Shown here one piece after another: positions 41,343 to 51,262 of a stretch of 64,000 bases of DNA (the stretch's first letter is position 1; each line of letters opens with the position of its first letter). The stretch is from Rheinheimera soli (lineage in GTDB: Bacteria; Pseudomonadota; Gammaproteobacteria; Enterobacterales; Alteromonadaceae). The notes under the pieces were generated by a model. That model made no database searches. It was not told the origin of the DNA and saw nothing but the letters and a program-made list of their open reading frames with translations. The stretch lies in contig NZ_JAJOYU010000007.1 of the NCBI RefSeq assembly GCF_021290985.1, forward strand, positions 62,001-126,000, written 5' to 3'. The position numbers and the translations under genes are program-made.

Positions 41343-42824
41343 TTATTGATAACCAATGGCGACTGCGACCAGCACTGCTGTACTTGCAAGAGCGAAAAGC
41401 CAGAGCTGCAAACGCCAGGCAAACTTTGCCCATAACATCCAGTCAACCCGCACTACACCCAGGCAACCAATTAAAGAAGCGGAAGTGGGCACTATGCAGT
41501 TGGTTAAACCATCACCTAATTGAAAAGCTAAAACTGCTATTTGGCGCGACACGCCAACCAAATCAGCCAAAGGCGCAACTAATGGCATAGTTAAAGCAGC
41601 CTGGCCTGAACCTGAGGTAACAAAGAAGTTAAACACCGATTGGAAAATCAACATAAACCAGGCTGAAGCATAAACTGAGAAACCATCAAAGCTGCTACCA
41701 GCATAGTGCAGCACAGTATTCAATACTGAAGGCTCTGTGGCATTGTCGCCCCCCAGCAGCAGCACTATGCCTTTCGCCATACCCACTATCATTGCGGCAG
41801 GTAATAATTCTGCTGCACCTTGTTTAAAGGCGTCAGCAGCTCCATTCACAGTCATCCGTTTGCCAACAATACCTAAAATGGCTGTGGCTATACCTAAAGC
41901 AAAAAACTGAGTGGCAATTTCAGGAATATAATAACCACGGGCCACTACGCCCCAAATCACCCAAGTGATACCGGCGACAAAGAGCAATAAAATGGCAGCA
42001 TCTAAGGTACCGAAGCTAGTGCTTTGTTGTTCTTGCTGTTGGGCGCGCAGTTTTTGATCTGATGCAAAACTGACAGAAAGCTCTGGGTTCTTCTTGATTT
42101 TTCTGGCATAACGCATGGTGAAAATAATGCCAAACAAGGTGAAAACTGCCCAAAGTGCAACGCGATATTCGGTGCCTGACATAGGGGGTAATCCCGCTAT
42201 ACCCTGAGCTATAGCCACACTGAATGGATTCATCCAGGAGGTTGCAAAACCAATCTGAGTGGCGATGTAAGTAACCAGCACAGTGGTAATAGCGTCGTAG
42301 CCTAAAGCCAGCATCAAAGGCAGCAGCACAATACAAAAGGCGATGGCTTCTTCACCCATGCCAAAAACTGCACCACCTAAAGAAAACAGCAAAAACATTA
42401 AAGGTATAAATAAATAATCTATATCTTTGGTTTTGGCTATTAATGCCAGAATACCGTTGTTAACAGCTCCTGTTTTCATAATGATGCCAAAGGCACCACC
42501 TGTCAGCAGAATAAAGGCTATCACGCCTATAGCTGCGCCCATTTTGTCGCCAGAGACCATGCCTTCAAAGGCATAGTTTAAAAAGCCAATCTGACCGCCT
42601 TCACCAAACAAAGGCACTGCTTTGTTTTGTTCCTCAGCAAACTGGAAGCTGTTTGGGTCAATGCGGGCTTTAACAGTTTCACCTGCGGCGTTTAGGGTTT
42701 CCGGTAACATCTGAAAATAACCAGCCGGAATAAGGTGGGACGCAATAGCTGCGGCTATCATCACAAAAAAAAGTATGACAAAAGCGTCCGGCATGCTGAC
42801 CGGTTTTTTGCTTGTAACTTGCAT
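41343..42824 (-). CDS. yfcC: YfcC-family transporter
   Basis: A 493-residue polytopic membrane protein of the YfcC/C4-dicarboxylate-uptake-C group, with about 12 helices. Family blocks include IMKTGAVNNGILALIAKTK, GMGEEAIAFCIVLLPLMLALGYD, SWMNPFSVAIAQGIAGLPPMSG and the C-terminal VTSGSGQAALTMPLVAPLADL. Relatives are annotated as basic amino-acid or peptide carriers. Here it lies between a TonB receptor and an isoaspartyl dipeptidase, suggesting that it moves the peptide or its products across the inner membrane. Confidence 0.85.
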   Translation of the reverse strand: MQVTSKKPVSMPDAFVILFFVMIAAAIASHLIPAGYFQMLPETLNAAGETVKARIDPNSFQFAEEQNKAVPLFGEGGQIGFLNYAFEGMVSGDKMGAAIGVIAFILLTGGAFGIIMKTGAVNNGILALIAKTKDIDYLFIPLMFLLFSLGGAVFGMGEEAIAFCIVLLPLMLALGYDAITTVLVTYIATQIGFATSWMNPFSVAIAQGIAGLPPMSGTEYRVALWAVFTLFGIIFTMRYARKIKKNPELSVSFASDQKLRAQQQEQQSTSFGTLDAAILLLFVAGITWVIWGVVARGYYIPEIATQFFALGIATAILGIVGKRMTVNGAADAFKQGAAELLPAAMIVGMAKGIVLLLGGDNATEPSVLNTVLHYAGSSFDGFSVYASAWFMLIFQSVFNFFVTSGSGQAALTMPLVAPLADLVGVSRQIAVLAFQLGDGLTNCIVPTSASLIGCLGVVRVDWMLWAKFAWRLQLWLFALASTAVLVAVAIGYQ

Positions 42825-42844
42825 GAGATTTACCTGTTAAATGC

Positions 42845-42865
42845 AGCCGGGCTAAAAGCCCGGCT
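42845..42865 (-). other. Hairpin between the TonB-receptor and yfcC genes
   Basis: AGCCGGGCT and AGCCCGGCT form a 9-bp perfect stem with a 3-nt loop, between receptor and carrier. No T tract follows on the minus strand, so it is more likely an mRNA-stabilising or attenuating element that lets receptor mRNA exceed carrier mRNA. Confidence 0.5.
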
Positions 42866-42888
42866 TCTATTATTCGCTTCGCGTGCTG

Positions 42889-45801
42889 TTAAAACTTGTG
42901 GCTTAGTGCAATACGGAAGCTACGACCTAAAGCATCATGGTTAATAGAATCAAAACCACGGCTTGAACCATAAGCTGTTGGTGGATCCCGATCAAACAGA
43001 TTGTCGATATTAAAGCTGATCGTGGTTTGGGCAAAATCATATCCCAAATTCATTCGCCATGTAGTCCAGGACGAGACCTGACGGGTTCCATCTGCGTTTA
43101 ATTGACCTAATTCATCCAGCTCGTCCAGTTCACGGCCACGCAGTCCTTCAATATCATCTTCATAGGAATCCGTGTAATTCGCCGAAATGCTGCTGAAAAA
43201 ATCACCTCTTGACCAGCTAAAACGCACGCCAGCTACAGTTTCAGGGTAACGCCAGGTACCAATCAGCTCTTCGATTTCATCAGAGCCTGCTTTATTGCGC
43301 TCAAAAGACAAATAATGGGTGGCATCCAGGCTCAGGCCGAAGGTTCCAACTTCAGTATCAAATCTGTGGTCGTATGCCAGATCTATACCGCTGACAGTTT
43401 GCTGACCGGTATTTTCCAGCAGCAATACGTGGTCACGGAACAGTGGTAACTCAGCAAAACGTGGGTCGTCGTACTCTACCCAGGCATCCAGTATTTCTGT
43501 CATATTGGCGCCGTCTTGTTCAATAGTCAGACCTGCGTTGTCTGTTACATCACAAAGGGCTTCATCAAAAGAAATACCCTGACTACCTTCAGGTACTAAA
43601 CCACAATGGCGTAAAGAAGCATCCCCAATAGCGCGTGCCAGAACACCAGTCATATTGGTATCGACCAGATTTTCATGTTCAAAGCGCCAGTAATCCACTG
43701 TTAATGTGCTGTTTTCCGACAAGCTCAAAGCAAAACCCAAACTGATGGAGTCAGACTCTTCAGCCTGCAGTTGTGGGTTACCCAACTCCAGCACATTGTT
43801 GCTACGTTCATCACCAAAACCTTCGCAGAATAAATCTGCAACTGCCTGGTTAGCGCCACAATCAAAACTTGCTGTGGTGGTTCTGAGTTTTACTCCGGCC
43901 TGAGTTAACGAAGGTGCACGGAAGGACGTGGCGTAAGAAGCTCTGACGATCAGCTCTTCTACGGGACGGTAACTAAAGCCAATTTTTGGGTTAAAGGTGC
44001 CGCCAAAATCATCAAAGTGATCATAACGTGCAGCAAGCTGCATATCTAAAGTACTGGCCAGTGGCACATTAAATTCAGAGAATGCCGCCCACTGGGTACG
44101 TTCTGCAGCAGACAAACTTGAACCAAAACCAAAAACATCGACCAGATAACCGTTTTCAGCGCGTGCTATTGCATTGTCTGAAGGAGTATCCGTGATTTTT
44201 TCTTTACGAATTTCAAGGCCAAAAGCAGAGCTAATAACGCCATCGTTAAATTCCATTAAATCGCCATTAAAACGCGCATCCCAACCTAGTACAGTACTTT
44301 TACCTTTGCGGTTTGGCATTTCCTGCGCAAGCGCCAGCAAAGCTTCGTTGCTGCTATCGTTTTGCAGGAAAGGGTTATAGATAGCGCCTAAAGAGCCGCT
44401 GCTGCAACTTAAGCTATCGTTGTCAGCGTCATAGCTGGCAATAGTGCCGTTAGAGCAAAGCTCGCCTGCTAAAGCGGCGTGGTATTTATATCTGTTGTAA
44501 ACGCCTTTAGTGGCAACCTGATCAGATTTTGATTCAGAGTAAATAACAGCCGACTCCCAACCCCAATCACCCACTGAACCTGATAAAGCACTGACTAAAC
44601 GCAGCGCGTCTGTTTCCACTTCTATAGTGCGTGGTGTGCCAAAACGGGCATCAAAAGCAAAACCATAAAGCTCGCGGCCAGCGACTGTATCAAAAGGGTC
44701 TATATACAATTGATCGAGTAACTCATCACGAAGGGCTGGGCCAAAAATATCCAGAGTGCTTTCGTCTGCATAAGGGCCTTCACTGTCATCCAGTTGATTA
44801 ATAGGAGCTGGGCTTGAGAGGGCGACAGATTTGGTATTGCTGAAAAACACATCGGTATTCCAGCTGATGTCGCCAAAATCTTTCTGGAAAATAGCTCCAG
44901 TGGAGTAACTGGTTAAATCTGAGTTCAGTTGGTCGTCTTCATTCGGATAATAAGCGCAAATTTCTTCACCAAACTCTGTAGTCACAAGCTCGGTAGCGCA
45001 GCCTGGCGTAGCCAGTTCATTGCCAGAGCGTACAGAGTTGTAATAAATATTGGGTGTGTTTTTTGGCAGGTAAGAGTACGAACTTTGTAGCAGGGGAGAG
45101 CGGGTAAACTCTCTGTCCTGAGCGCTAAAAGCGTTACGGTCAAGATAATCAGCGAATACAGTTAGTTGACCACCAGCGACTTGCTGGCCAAACACCAGAT
45201 TCAGGTTACGGCGGCTCTCATCACTGGACGCCGCACTGTCACCATAAGAGGCATTAAGCTCCATGCCTTCATAATCTTTTTTCAGTATGTAGTTAATCAC
45301 ACCAGCTACAGCATCTGCCCCGTAGATGGCCGAAGCGCCTGTGGCTAATACTTCAATACGTTCAATAGCAGCTAAAGGAATGCTGTTTACATCAACAAAG
45401 TTCTGAGTGCCTGCAGCAAATGAACTGGCAGCAACACGGCGGCCGTTAATCAGCGTCAAAGTGGAAGCCGGGCCTAAACCACGCAATGAGGCTGCTGCCT
45501 GACCTGCTGGTGTTGACGTTGAGGTTGCACCACTTTCACTGGTGGAAAAGGTGCCGTCACCGCCTCTCAATTGACCTACGTCTTTCAATAAATCAAAAAT
45601 ACTATTGGCGCCGGATTTTTTAATATCGTCACTGCTGATCACGACCAGCGGCTGAGCACCCTCTAAATCAACCCCCTTGAGGCGGGAGCCTGTGACTTCG
45701 ATTTTTTCTATTGAATCGTTTTCAGTTGTAGTTTCAGTTTGAGCAGATACGGAAAAGCAGCAAGCCGCAACGGCCAGCGAAAGCATAGATGGTTTAAACA
45801 T
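42889..45801 (-). CDS. TonB-dependent outer-membrane receptor
   Basis: A 970-residue TonB-dependent receptor with a signal peptide (MFKPSMLSLAVAACCFSVSAQ) and a TonB-box-like IEKIEVTGSRL. The plug domain covers about 35-170 (PLVVISSDDIKKSGANSIFDLLK, RGLGPASTLTLINGRRVA, IERIEVLATGASAIYGADAVAGVINYILKK). A 22-strand barrel follows, with terminal aromatic Phe (FRIALSHKF). It belongs to the Alteromonadales/Xanthomonadales branch with the INGRRV motif. It is the first gene of an operon with yfcC and iadA, so its cargo may be an aspartyl peptide; this is inference. Confidence 0.93.
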   Translation of the reverse strand: MFKPSMLSLAVAACCFSVSAQTETTTENDSIEKIEVTGSRLKGVDLEGAQPLVVISSDDIKKSGANSIFDLLKDVGQLRGGDGTFSTSESGATSTSTPAGQAAASLRGLGPASTLTLINGRRVAASSFAAGTQNFVDVNSIPLAAIERIEVLATGASAIYGADAVAGVINYILKKDYEGMELNASYGDSAASSDESRRNLNLVFGQQVAGGQLTVFADYLDRNAFSAQDREFTRSPLLQSSYSYLPKNTPNIYYNSVRSGNELATPGCATELVTTEFGEEICAYYPNEDDQLNSDLTSYSTGAIFQKDFGDISWNTDVFFSNTKSVALSSPAPINQLDDSEGPYADESTLDIFGPALRDELLDQLYIDPFDTVAGRELYGFAFDARFGTPRTIEVETDALRLVSALSGSVGDWGWESAVIYSESKSDQVATKGVYNRYKYHAALAGELCSNGTIASYDADNDSLSCSSGSLGAIYNPFLQNDSSNEALLALAQEMPNRKGKSTVLGWDARFNGDLMEFNDGVISSAFGLEIRKEKITDTPSDNAIARAENGYLVDVFGFGSSLSAAERTQWAAFSEFNVPLASTLDMQLAARYDHFDDFGGTFNPKIGFSYRPVEELIVRASYATSFRAPSLTQAGVKLRTTTASFDCGANQAVADLFCEGFGDERSNNVLELGNPQLQAEESDSISLGFALSLSENSTLTVDYWRFEHENLVDTNMTGVLARAIGDASLRHCGLVPEGSQGISFDEALCDVTDNAGLTIEQDGANMTEILDAWVEYDDPRFAELPLFRDHVLLLENTGQQTVSGIDLAYDHRFDTEVGTFGLSLDATHYLSFERNKAGSDEIEELIGTWRYPETVAGVRFSWSRGDFFSSISANYTDSYEDDIEGLRGRELDELDELGQLNADGTRQVSSWTTWRMNLGYDFAQTTISFNIDNLFDRDPPTAYGSSRGFDSINHDALGRSFRIALSHKF

Positions 45802-46273
45802 TTTTTATTACCTGTTGCTTCATTACAGCACTGTCTGCTCTGGCAACCGGGTTGCAGAGTGATATTCAGCAGGCTGTTAATTGTTATGGTTTAGTTTTAA
45901 ATAGCAAAACACCCAGCAATGAGCTGGTGGTTTGGCTACTCGTTAAACCACTCCGACAGGTAGTAGGACGAGTAGTAATATGTTGAGAGCGAAACCGCTT
46001 TTTTAAGCATATTACTTTGCAGATGATTAAATTCAGATGGCTTTAAGATTTAACCGCTCTGTCATCTTCTGTCAATCATTCTTCGTTAGTAAAAACGATA
46101 TCTGGTTGAAAAACACTCAATACCCCAGGTTTTTACCTGTTTTGGCTCAGCCGACAACAAAATTTAGCAGGACAAAAAGCTGCAGGATCTGGCAGACTTG
46201 CTGAACTAAAAGCAACAATACTTTTCGGGTAGCTTACCCCTTGTTGTGAAGAATTTATTTTCAAAGGCAGATA
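45802..46273. other. Divergent promoter region between the TonB-receptor gene and arcB
   Basis: 472 bp without a gene. It must hold promoters for both directions. Apart from a small imperfect hairpin near 45838-45860 (GCAA/TTGC core) in the receptor leader I see no clear operator or structured RNA. Confidence 0.4.
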
Positions 46274-48559
46274 ATGCAGCAAAGTGTTCACCCGCTAGTC
46301 CGGCGTTTGGCTGGCTTCTTAAAGCAATGGGGCTGGTTACAGTGTTTTTGCCTGTGTTTTATTTTATTGCAGGCCTTAACCGGAGTCATTACAGGCTTAT
46401 ATAGTCTGTTGATCCACGATATGGTGCTTTGGTCCATGGTGTTGGGCGCTTTGCTGTTTTCCGCCTCCATAACACCTGCCTTTTTACTAAGTAGCTTTTA
46501 TTTAGTTCGCCATCTGGATGAAGCGCTGTTTTATTTGCAGGATTCGATACGACAGGAAAAACTGCTGAACCAGAATATGCAGGAAACCATTCGCCAACTG
46601 AACTTTGAAATTGAAGAGCGGAAAAAAGCTTTCCAGGCCAAACGCCGAGCTGTAGACGAACTGCGCCGTGAAATTACTGAACGCCGCAAAACTCAGCAGG
46701 AGCTGGAAGAGCAAAGTTTATTAATCCGCTCTATAGTCGACAGCTCTCCTGACTTATTTTATTACCGCGACGAAACCGGGCGCTTTGTCAGTTGCAATAA
46801 GATGTTTGAAGTCATTATGGGCAAATCGGCGAAAGAGCTGATAGGCCATTATCCGGCAGAACTCTACGATGCTGAATCTACCCCTATAGCTATTCTGACC
46901 GATCAGGAAATCTCGGCCAGCCGGGTAGAGCTGACTTTAGATGTGGACTATCAGACCCCTGACGGCCGCATGTTATGGTTTGAAATGCGCAAAGTGCCGT
47001 TTTTTGATAAACAAGGCCGTTATATAGGTTTGCTTGGTTTTGGCCGGGATATTACCTCTCGTAAACTGGCTGAGCAGGCGCTGGAAAAAGCTTATCAGGA
47101 TAAAGGTAAATTTATTGCTACCTTAAGCCATGAACTGCGCACGCCGCTAAATGGCATAGTAGGATTAACCAGACGTTTACTGGAAAGTCCGTTGTCCACA
47201 GAGCAGCGCAGCTGGAGTAATACCATCTTCAGCAGTGCTGAGACTTTAGGTAATATTTTTAACGATATTATCGACTTGGATAAAATTGACCGGCAGGATT
47301 TAGATATTGTTTATCAGTCGGTGCAACTCAATGAATTTGTCCATGATATTTGCAATTTTGCCCATCTAATCTGCCAGCAAAAAGGCCTGTTGTTTATTGA
47401 ACCTGAAGTTGTGCCAGGCCAGCTTTATGTCCGTCTGGATCCAACCCGGGTTCGGCAGGTGTTATGGAACTTAATTAATAATGCAGTGAAATTTACAGCC
47501 CGCGGTTCTGTGCAGCTGGATGTATCCATCACTACTGATAATCCGGCAGAGTTGTGTTTTAGTGTCACAGATACCGGCATAGGTATTGTTGAGGCTGAGC
47601 AGCAACGTATTTTTGATATGTACTATAAATCCAGCGATGGCAGGCGTTTAAGTATAGTGGGCTCTGGTATAGGTTTATCTGTATCCCGGGCTTTAATCGA
47701 AGCTATGTCCGGTCAGATCAAACTGAACAGCGAACCAGGTCAGGGCAGTACTTTTACTATGCTGTTGCCGGCAGAACTTACTTGTGCTCCTGCTGCTGCG
47801 CCACAAGTTGTGTATCCGGCTTTAACCATATTGCTGGTGGAAGACGTGCCTTTAAATGCTGAAATAGCCACTAACTTGCTGGAACAACGGGGTCATCAGG
47901 TGATCCTCGCTGAGACTGGCGAGGATGCGATGGCCTTACTGGAAACAGAAGACGATATAGATTTGGTGTTATTGGATATGCAGTTGCCGGATATGTCGGG
48001 TGATCAGGTTGCACGTTTTATCCGCTCTGAACCTGCTTTAGTCAAACTGCCAGTGGTGGTATTAAGTGCTAATGTGCGTAAAGCCGAGCAGCAGTTAAAG
48101 GATGTTCGGGTAGATGGTGCTTTGGCCAAACCTATTAATACCAATAAACTGGACCAGATTTTACATCAACTGTTTGGCGCTCCTGCGCCTAAAGAGATGA
48201 CAGCTGAAAAAGCTCATGATCAGCAAATTTTGGATCAGCAAACTCTGGATGATTACCTGCAGTCTTTAGGTAAAAAGACCATGTTACGCAGTGTGCAGTT
48301 ATTTACCCAATTGTTGCCAGGTTATATTAATAAAATGATGGAAACCGCAATGCAGCAGGATGTCACTGAGTTTCAGGAGGCGGCTCATAAGCTAAAAGGT
48401 GCTGCGGCTTCGGTCGGATTATTGTGGGTGCAACATCAGGCAAAATTACTGGAACAAAGTACAGAATTGCAAGGCATAGAAAAGCAGCTGATCAATTTTC
48501 ATATAACAATAGAGCGGCACTTGGCCGCTCTAGAGGAGTATATCGAACAATCTGTTTAA
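46274..48559 (+). CDS. arcB: Aerobic respiration hybrid sensor kinase ArcB
   Basis: A 761-residue tripartite sensor close to E. coli ArcB (778). Two membrane helices (about 18-42 and 52-78), a long coiled-coil linker (about 85-150), a PAS domain (SIVDSSPDLFYYRD, about 150-265), a transmitter with H286 (TLSHELRTPLNG) and HATPase boxes, a receiver with D568 (VLLDMQLPD), and a C-terminal Hpt domain with H705 (AAHKLKGAAAS). The phosphorelay residues H-D-H match E. coli H292, D576 and H717. It senses the quinone pool's redox state and drives ArcA, whose gene lies convergent immediately downstream. In E. coli the two genes are unlinked. Confidence 0.94.
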   Translation: MQQSVHPLVRRLAGFLKQWGWLQCFCLCFILLQALTGVITGLYSLLIHDMVLWSMVLGALLFSASITPAFLLSSFYLVRHLDEALFYLQDSIRQEKLLNQNMQETIRQLNFEIEERKKAFQAKRRAVDELRREITERRKTQQELEEQSLLIRSIVDSSPDLFYYRDETGRFVSCNKMFEVIMGKSAKELIGHYPAELYDAESTPIAILTDQEISASRVELTLDVDYQTPDGRMLWFEMRKVPFFDKQGRYIGLLGFGRDITSRKLAEQALEKAYQDKGKFIATLSHELRTPLNGIVGLTRRLLESPLSTEQRSWSNTIFSSAETLGNIFNDIIDLDKIDRQDLDIVYQSVQLNEFVHDICNFAHLICQQKGLLFIEPEVVPGQLYVRLDPTRVRQVLWNLINNAVKFTARGSVQLDVSITTDNPAELCFSVTDTGIGIVEAEQQRIFDMYYKSSDGRRLSIVGSGIGLSVSRALIEAMSGQIKLNSEPGQGSTFTMLLPAELTCAPAAAPQVVYPALTILLVEDVPLNAEIATNLLEQRGHQVILAETGEDAMALLETEDDIDLVLLDMQLPDMSGDQVARFIRSEPALVKLPVVVLSANVRKAEQQLKDVRVDGALAKPINTNKLDQILHQLFGAPAPKEMTAEKAHDQQILDQQTLDDYLQSLGKKTMLRSVQLFTQLLPGYINKMMETAMQQDVTEFQEAAHKLKGAAASVGLLWVQHQAKLLEQSTELQGIEKQLINFHITIERHLAALEEYIEQSV

Positions 48560-48604
48560 CCCGTCAGCATCCTATTGGAATTATAGAAGGCCGGTTGTGC
48601 CGGA

Positions 48605-49312
48605 TTATTTTTCTAACTTACCTACGAAGCGGTAACCTTCACCGTGAATGGTGCTGATTAACTCAGGGCTTTCTACGTCGGACTCAAAATGCTTACGGAT
48701 ACGGCGAATAGTGACATCCACAGTTCTGTCGTTAGCTCTGAGTTCGCGGCCTGTCATATGGCGGATCAGTTGTTCACGAGTGAAGATTTTACCCGGACTG
48801 TCCAGCATTAAACGTAAAGCACGATATTCACCTTTAGGTAAACGGCGTGACACACCTTCAGGAGACGTCAGGTTACGGCTGTTTTCATCCAATACCCAAC
48901 CATTAAATTTCACCACACTTTTATGCTCTTCCACTACAGGTTGAGATACGGTGCGGTTTAACAGGTTGCGGGCACGGATAGTCAGTTCACGTGGGTTAAA
49001 AGGTTTGGTCAGGTAATCGTCTGCACCAATTTCCAGACCTAAAATGCGATCGACTTCACTGTCACGTCCGGTCAGGAAAATCAGACCTACGTTTTCTTTC
49101 TGGCGTAATTCACGAGCCAAAATCAGGCCGTTTTTGCCAGGCAGATTGATATCCATAACAATCAAATTGACTTTGTGTTCAGACAGTTTCTGGTTCATTT
49201 CTTCACCATTCACTGCTTCAACCACATCATAGCCTTCGCCTTCAAACAGGCTGACCAGATTCAGTCGTGTTACTTCTTCATCTTCAACAATCAGAATAAC
49301 AGGGGTCTGCAT
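48605..49312 (-). CDS. arcA: Aerobic respiration response regulator ArcA
   Basis: A 235-residue OmpR/PhoB-type regulator. The receiver carries the acidic E10/D11, phospho-acceptor D54 ([11 protein letters not shown]), the switch Thr in FLTGRDSE and Lys in LTKPF. The winged-helix C-terminal domain ends with [13 protein letters not shown] and [10 protein letters not shown]. Length and sequence match ArcA, which represses respiratory and TCA genes under low oxygen. It is convergent with arcB, their stops only 45 nt apart, with a weak CCGG hairpin between. Confidence 0.95.
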   Translation of the reverse strand: MQTPVILIVEDEEVTRLNLVSLFEGEGYDVVEAVNGEEMNQKLSEHKVNLIVMDINLPGKNGLILARELRQKENVGLIFLTGRDSEVDRILGLEIGADDYLTKPFNPRELTIRARNLLNRTVSQPVVEEHKSVVKFNGWVLDENSRNLTSPEGVSRRLPKGEYRALRLMLDSPGKIFTREQLIRHMTGRELRANDRTVDVTIRRIRKHFESDVESPELISTIHGEGYRFVGKLEK

Positions 49313-49497
49313 TATGCTTAAACCTTATGTGAACGTAATTAAGTATTTGATTTGTATCTTTTTAGAAAGAGAGTGACCTATGGTCATTGTCTGAGCAATT
49401 ATATAGACCACAGATTTTGTTAACAAGTTTATTTGTTAACAATTAGCCTAAGCTAATTTAAGTAGTTGAAAAATATGTTGTTGTTCAGGCTGTTATC

Positions 49498-51126
49498 TTA
49501 TTTGGGGATCACCGGAAAGTCGATTTGAATGTCGATGCCATGATCCAAAGAACTTTCCAGCTGAATTTTGCCGTTTAGAGCCTGAGTCACCAGATTATAG
49601 ACTAAATGCATACCCAGACCGCTGCCACCTTCACCTCTTTTGGTGGTGACAAAAGGGTCAAAAATGCGTTTTTTAATATTCTCCGGCACACCGGCGCCGT
49701 TATCCTGATAATGCAGGTAACAACGACTATTGGCCAGAGTCACGCTGATGGTCATAGTGCCTTGTTCTTTATTTTCAAAGGCGTGGATCAGGCTGTTCAT
49801 AATAAGATTAATCAGGATCTGGCTGATAGGGCCTGGCTTACTTTCCAGTTCTAAACTTTCATCACAATTCAGTATCACCTGATGCTGAGTTTTTTTCAGG
49901 TTAGGCCGCAGTGACAGCAGTACTTCATTCAGCAACTGGTGCATGTTGAAGTATCTTCTGTTATCGTTGGATTGGTCTACTGCCACTTGTTTAAAACTGC
50001 GGATCAGGTTAGCTGCACGTTCAAGGTTACGGTAAATAATGCCAAGATTTTCAGCGCTGTCGCTAAGGAATTTGGCTAACTGATTGGAGGTTAGCTTCTT
50101 ATCATCAAAAGCTTTTTGTATTTCTGCCAGCTTATCCTGCATTAAAGTTGAAGCTGTCACCCCAAGCCCTATAGGCGTATTTACTTCATGCGCCACCCCT
50201 GCCACCATCTGACCTAAACTGGCCATTTTTTCAGTTTCAACAATTTGATTCTGATATTGGTGCAAGGTCGATAAGGTGTTCAATAAATCCTGATTAGAGG
50301 TTTTTAAAGCCAGGGTTCTGTCACTGATTTTTTGTTCCAAATCCTGGTTGAGCTGGCGTATTTCACTTTCGGCGCTGCGCAGTTTAGTCATTTGCTGTTC
50401 AGTTCTGTCCAGCATAGTGTTGATTGCCCGGCCCAGGTTATGAAACTCTACTATTTCCATAGTGGGCACACGGATTTGATAATCTTTTTCTTTAGAGATT
50501 TTTTGTACTAAAGCCAGCAAGCTGTAAAGCGGTTTGGTAAAACGACGTTGTAATCTGTTGGCGATAATAAAAGCACCTATCAAGGAGCAGAGCGCAATTA
50601 ATATGTCGAATATCACCCGGTTTTGCACATAACGGCTCAGTTCAGCCAGGCTGGCGCGTATGTAGACATAACCTATTAATTTACCACCAGATTCAATTTT
50701 TTTAGTCAACTCCATTACGCCATCACCTATGGTGGCATTTTGGTACTGTTCTACTTTATTAAACTGAGTAGGGTAAGGGCCAACATCTCTTCTGTTGTAA
50801 CTGGCAAAAAAACTAAGCTCGCCGTTTTCTTGAACTTTATAAATATGGATATTATGCAGACGGGATTCGGCAGCAAAAGACGCGATACGTTTGTCTTCAA
50901 TTTCTGAGTCATCTGTTTCGATAGAACCTACGGCGTTAAAGGCAATAATGGCGGCGTAAGAGTGAAGTTGTTCAGACAGGTTTTTCTTTTCAGCTTTAAC
51001 ATCTTGTATGGTAGCAATGGTCAGGGACACACACAGAGTTATGCTGCAAATCAGCATCACAACCCAAATCAGTGCGCTTTTGATTGAACTCGCTTTTAAC
51101 GCTGGACCCATTAATCCTTCCGCCAT
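49498..51126 (-). CDS. Membrane sensor histidine kinase with HAMP domain
   Basis: A 542-residue sensor kinase. A membrane helix (about 15-35), a periplasmic sensor (about 36-165, CHASE8-like arrangement with IAFNAVGSIETDDSEIEDKRI), a second helix (about 172-190), a HAMP domain, a coiled coil (LNQDLEQKISDRTLALKTSNQDL), the H-box MVAGVAHEVNTPIG with HATPase_c motifs (NLIMNSLIHAF, DNGAG, GGSGLGMHLVYNLV) follow in order. No response-regulator gene is adjacent, so it is an orphan. The start is 51126; ATG 51111 (MGPALKAS), preceded by GGAAGG, is an alternative. Confidence 0.88.
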   Translation of the reverse strand: MAEGLMGPALKASSIKSALIWVVMLICSITLCVSLTIATIQDVKAEKKNLSEQLHSYAAIIAFNAVGSIETDDSEIEDKRIASFAAESRLHNIHIYKVQENGELSFFASYNRRDVGPYPTQFNKVEQYQNATIGDGVMELTKKIESGGKLIGYVYIRASLAELSRYVQNRVIFDILIALCSLIGAFIIANRLQRRFTKPLYSLLALVQKISKEKDYQIRVPTMEIVEFHNLGRAINTMLDRTEQQMTKLRSAESEIRQLNQDLEQKISDRTLALKTSNQDLLNTLSTLHQYQNQIVETEKMASLGQMVAGVAHEVNTPIGLGVTASTLMQDKLAEIQKAFDDKKLTSNQLAKFLSDSAENLGIIYRNLERAANLIRSFKQVAVDQSNDNRRYFNMHQLLNEVLLSLRPNLKKTQHQVILNCDESLELESKPGPISQILINLIMNSLIHAFENKEQGTMTISVTLANSRCYLHYQDNGAGVPENIKKRIFDPFVTTKRGEGGSGLGMHLVYNLVTQALNGKIQLESSLDHGIDIQIDFPVIPK

Positions 51127-51262
51127 CCGTCAATCTGTTATCAAAGCTATAATATTGAAGTTACACGCATTTGCAAACTTTCACCAGTAACTGCAGCTAA
51201 TCCCCTGACAAAAAATAAAAACAGGTTTATAGTGATTGCACTTGTGGCGATGAGATAAAACC

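Noticed and set aside
45838-45860. GCAACC/GGTTGC palindrome in the TonB-receptor leader
   Set aside because: Stem is short and imperfect once a loop is allowed; not enough to call an operator or RNA element.
48591-48604. CCGG hairpin between arcB and arcA as a bidirectional terminator
   Set aside because: Four base pairs only; T tract present on one side but the stem is too weak to call.
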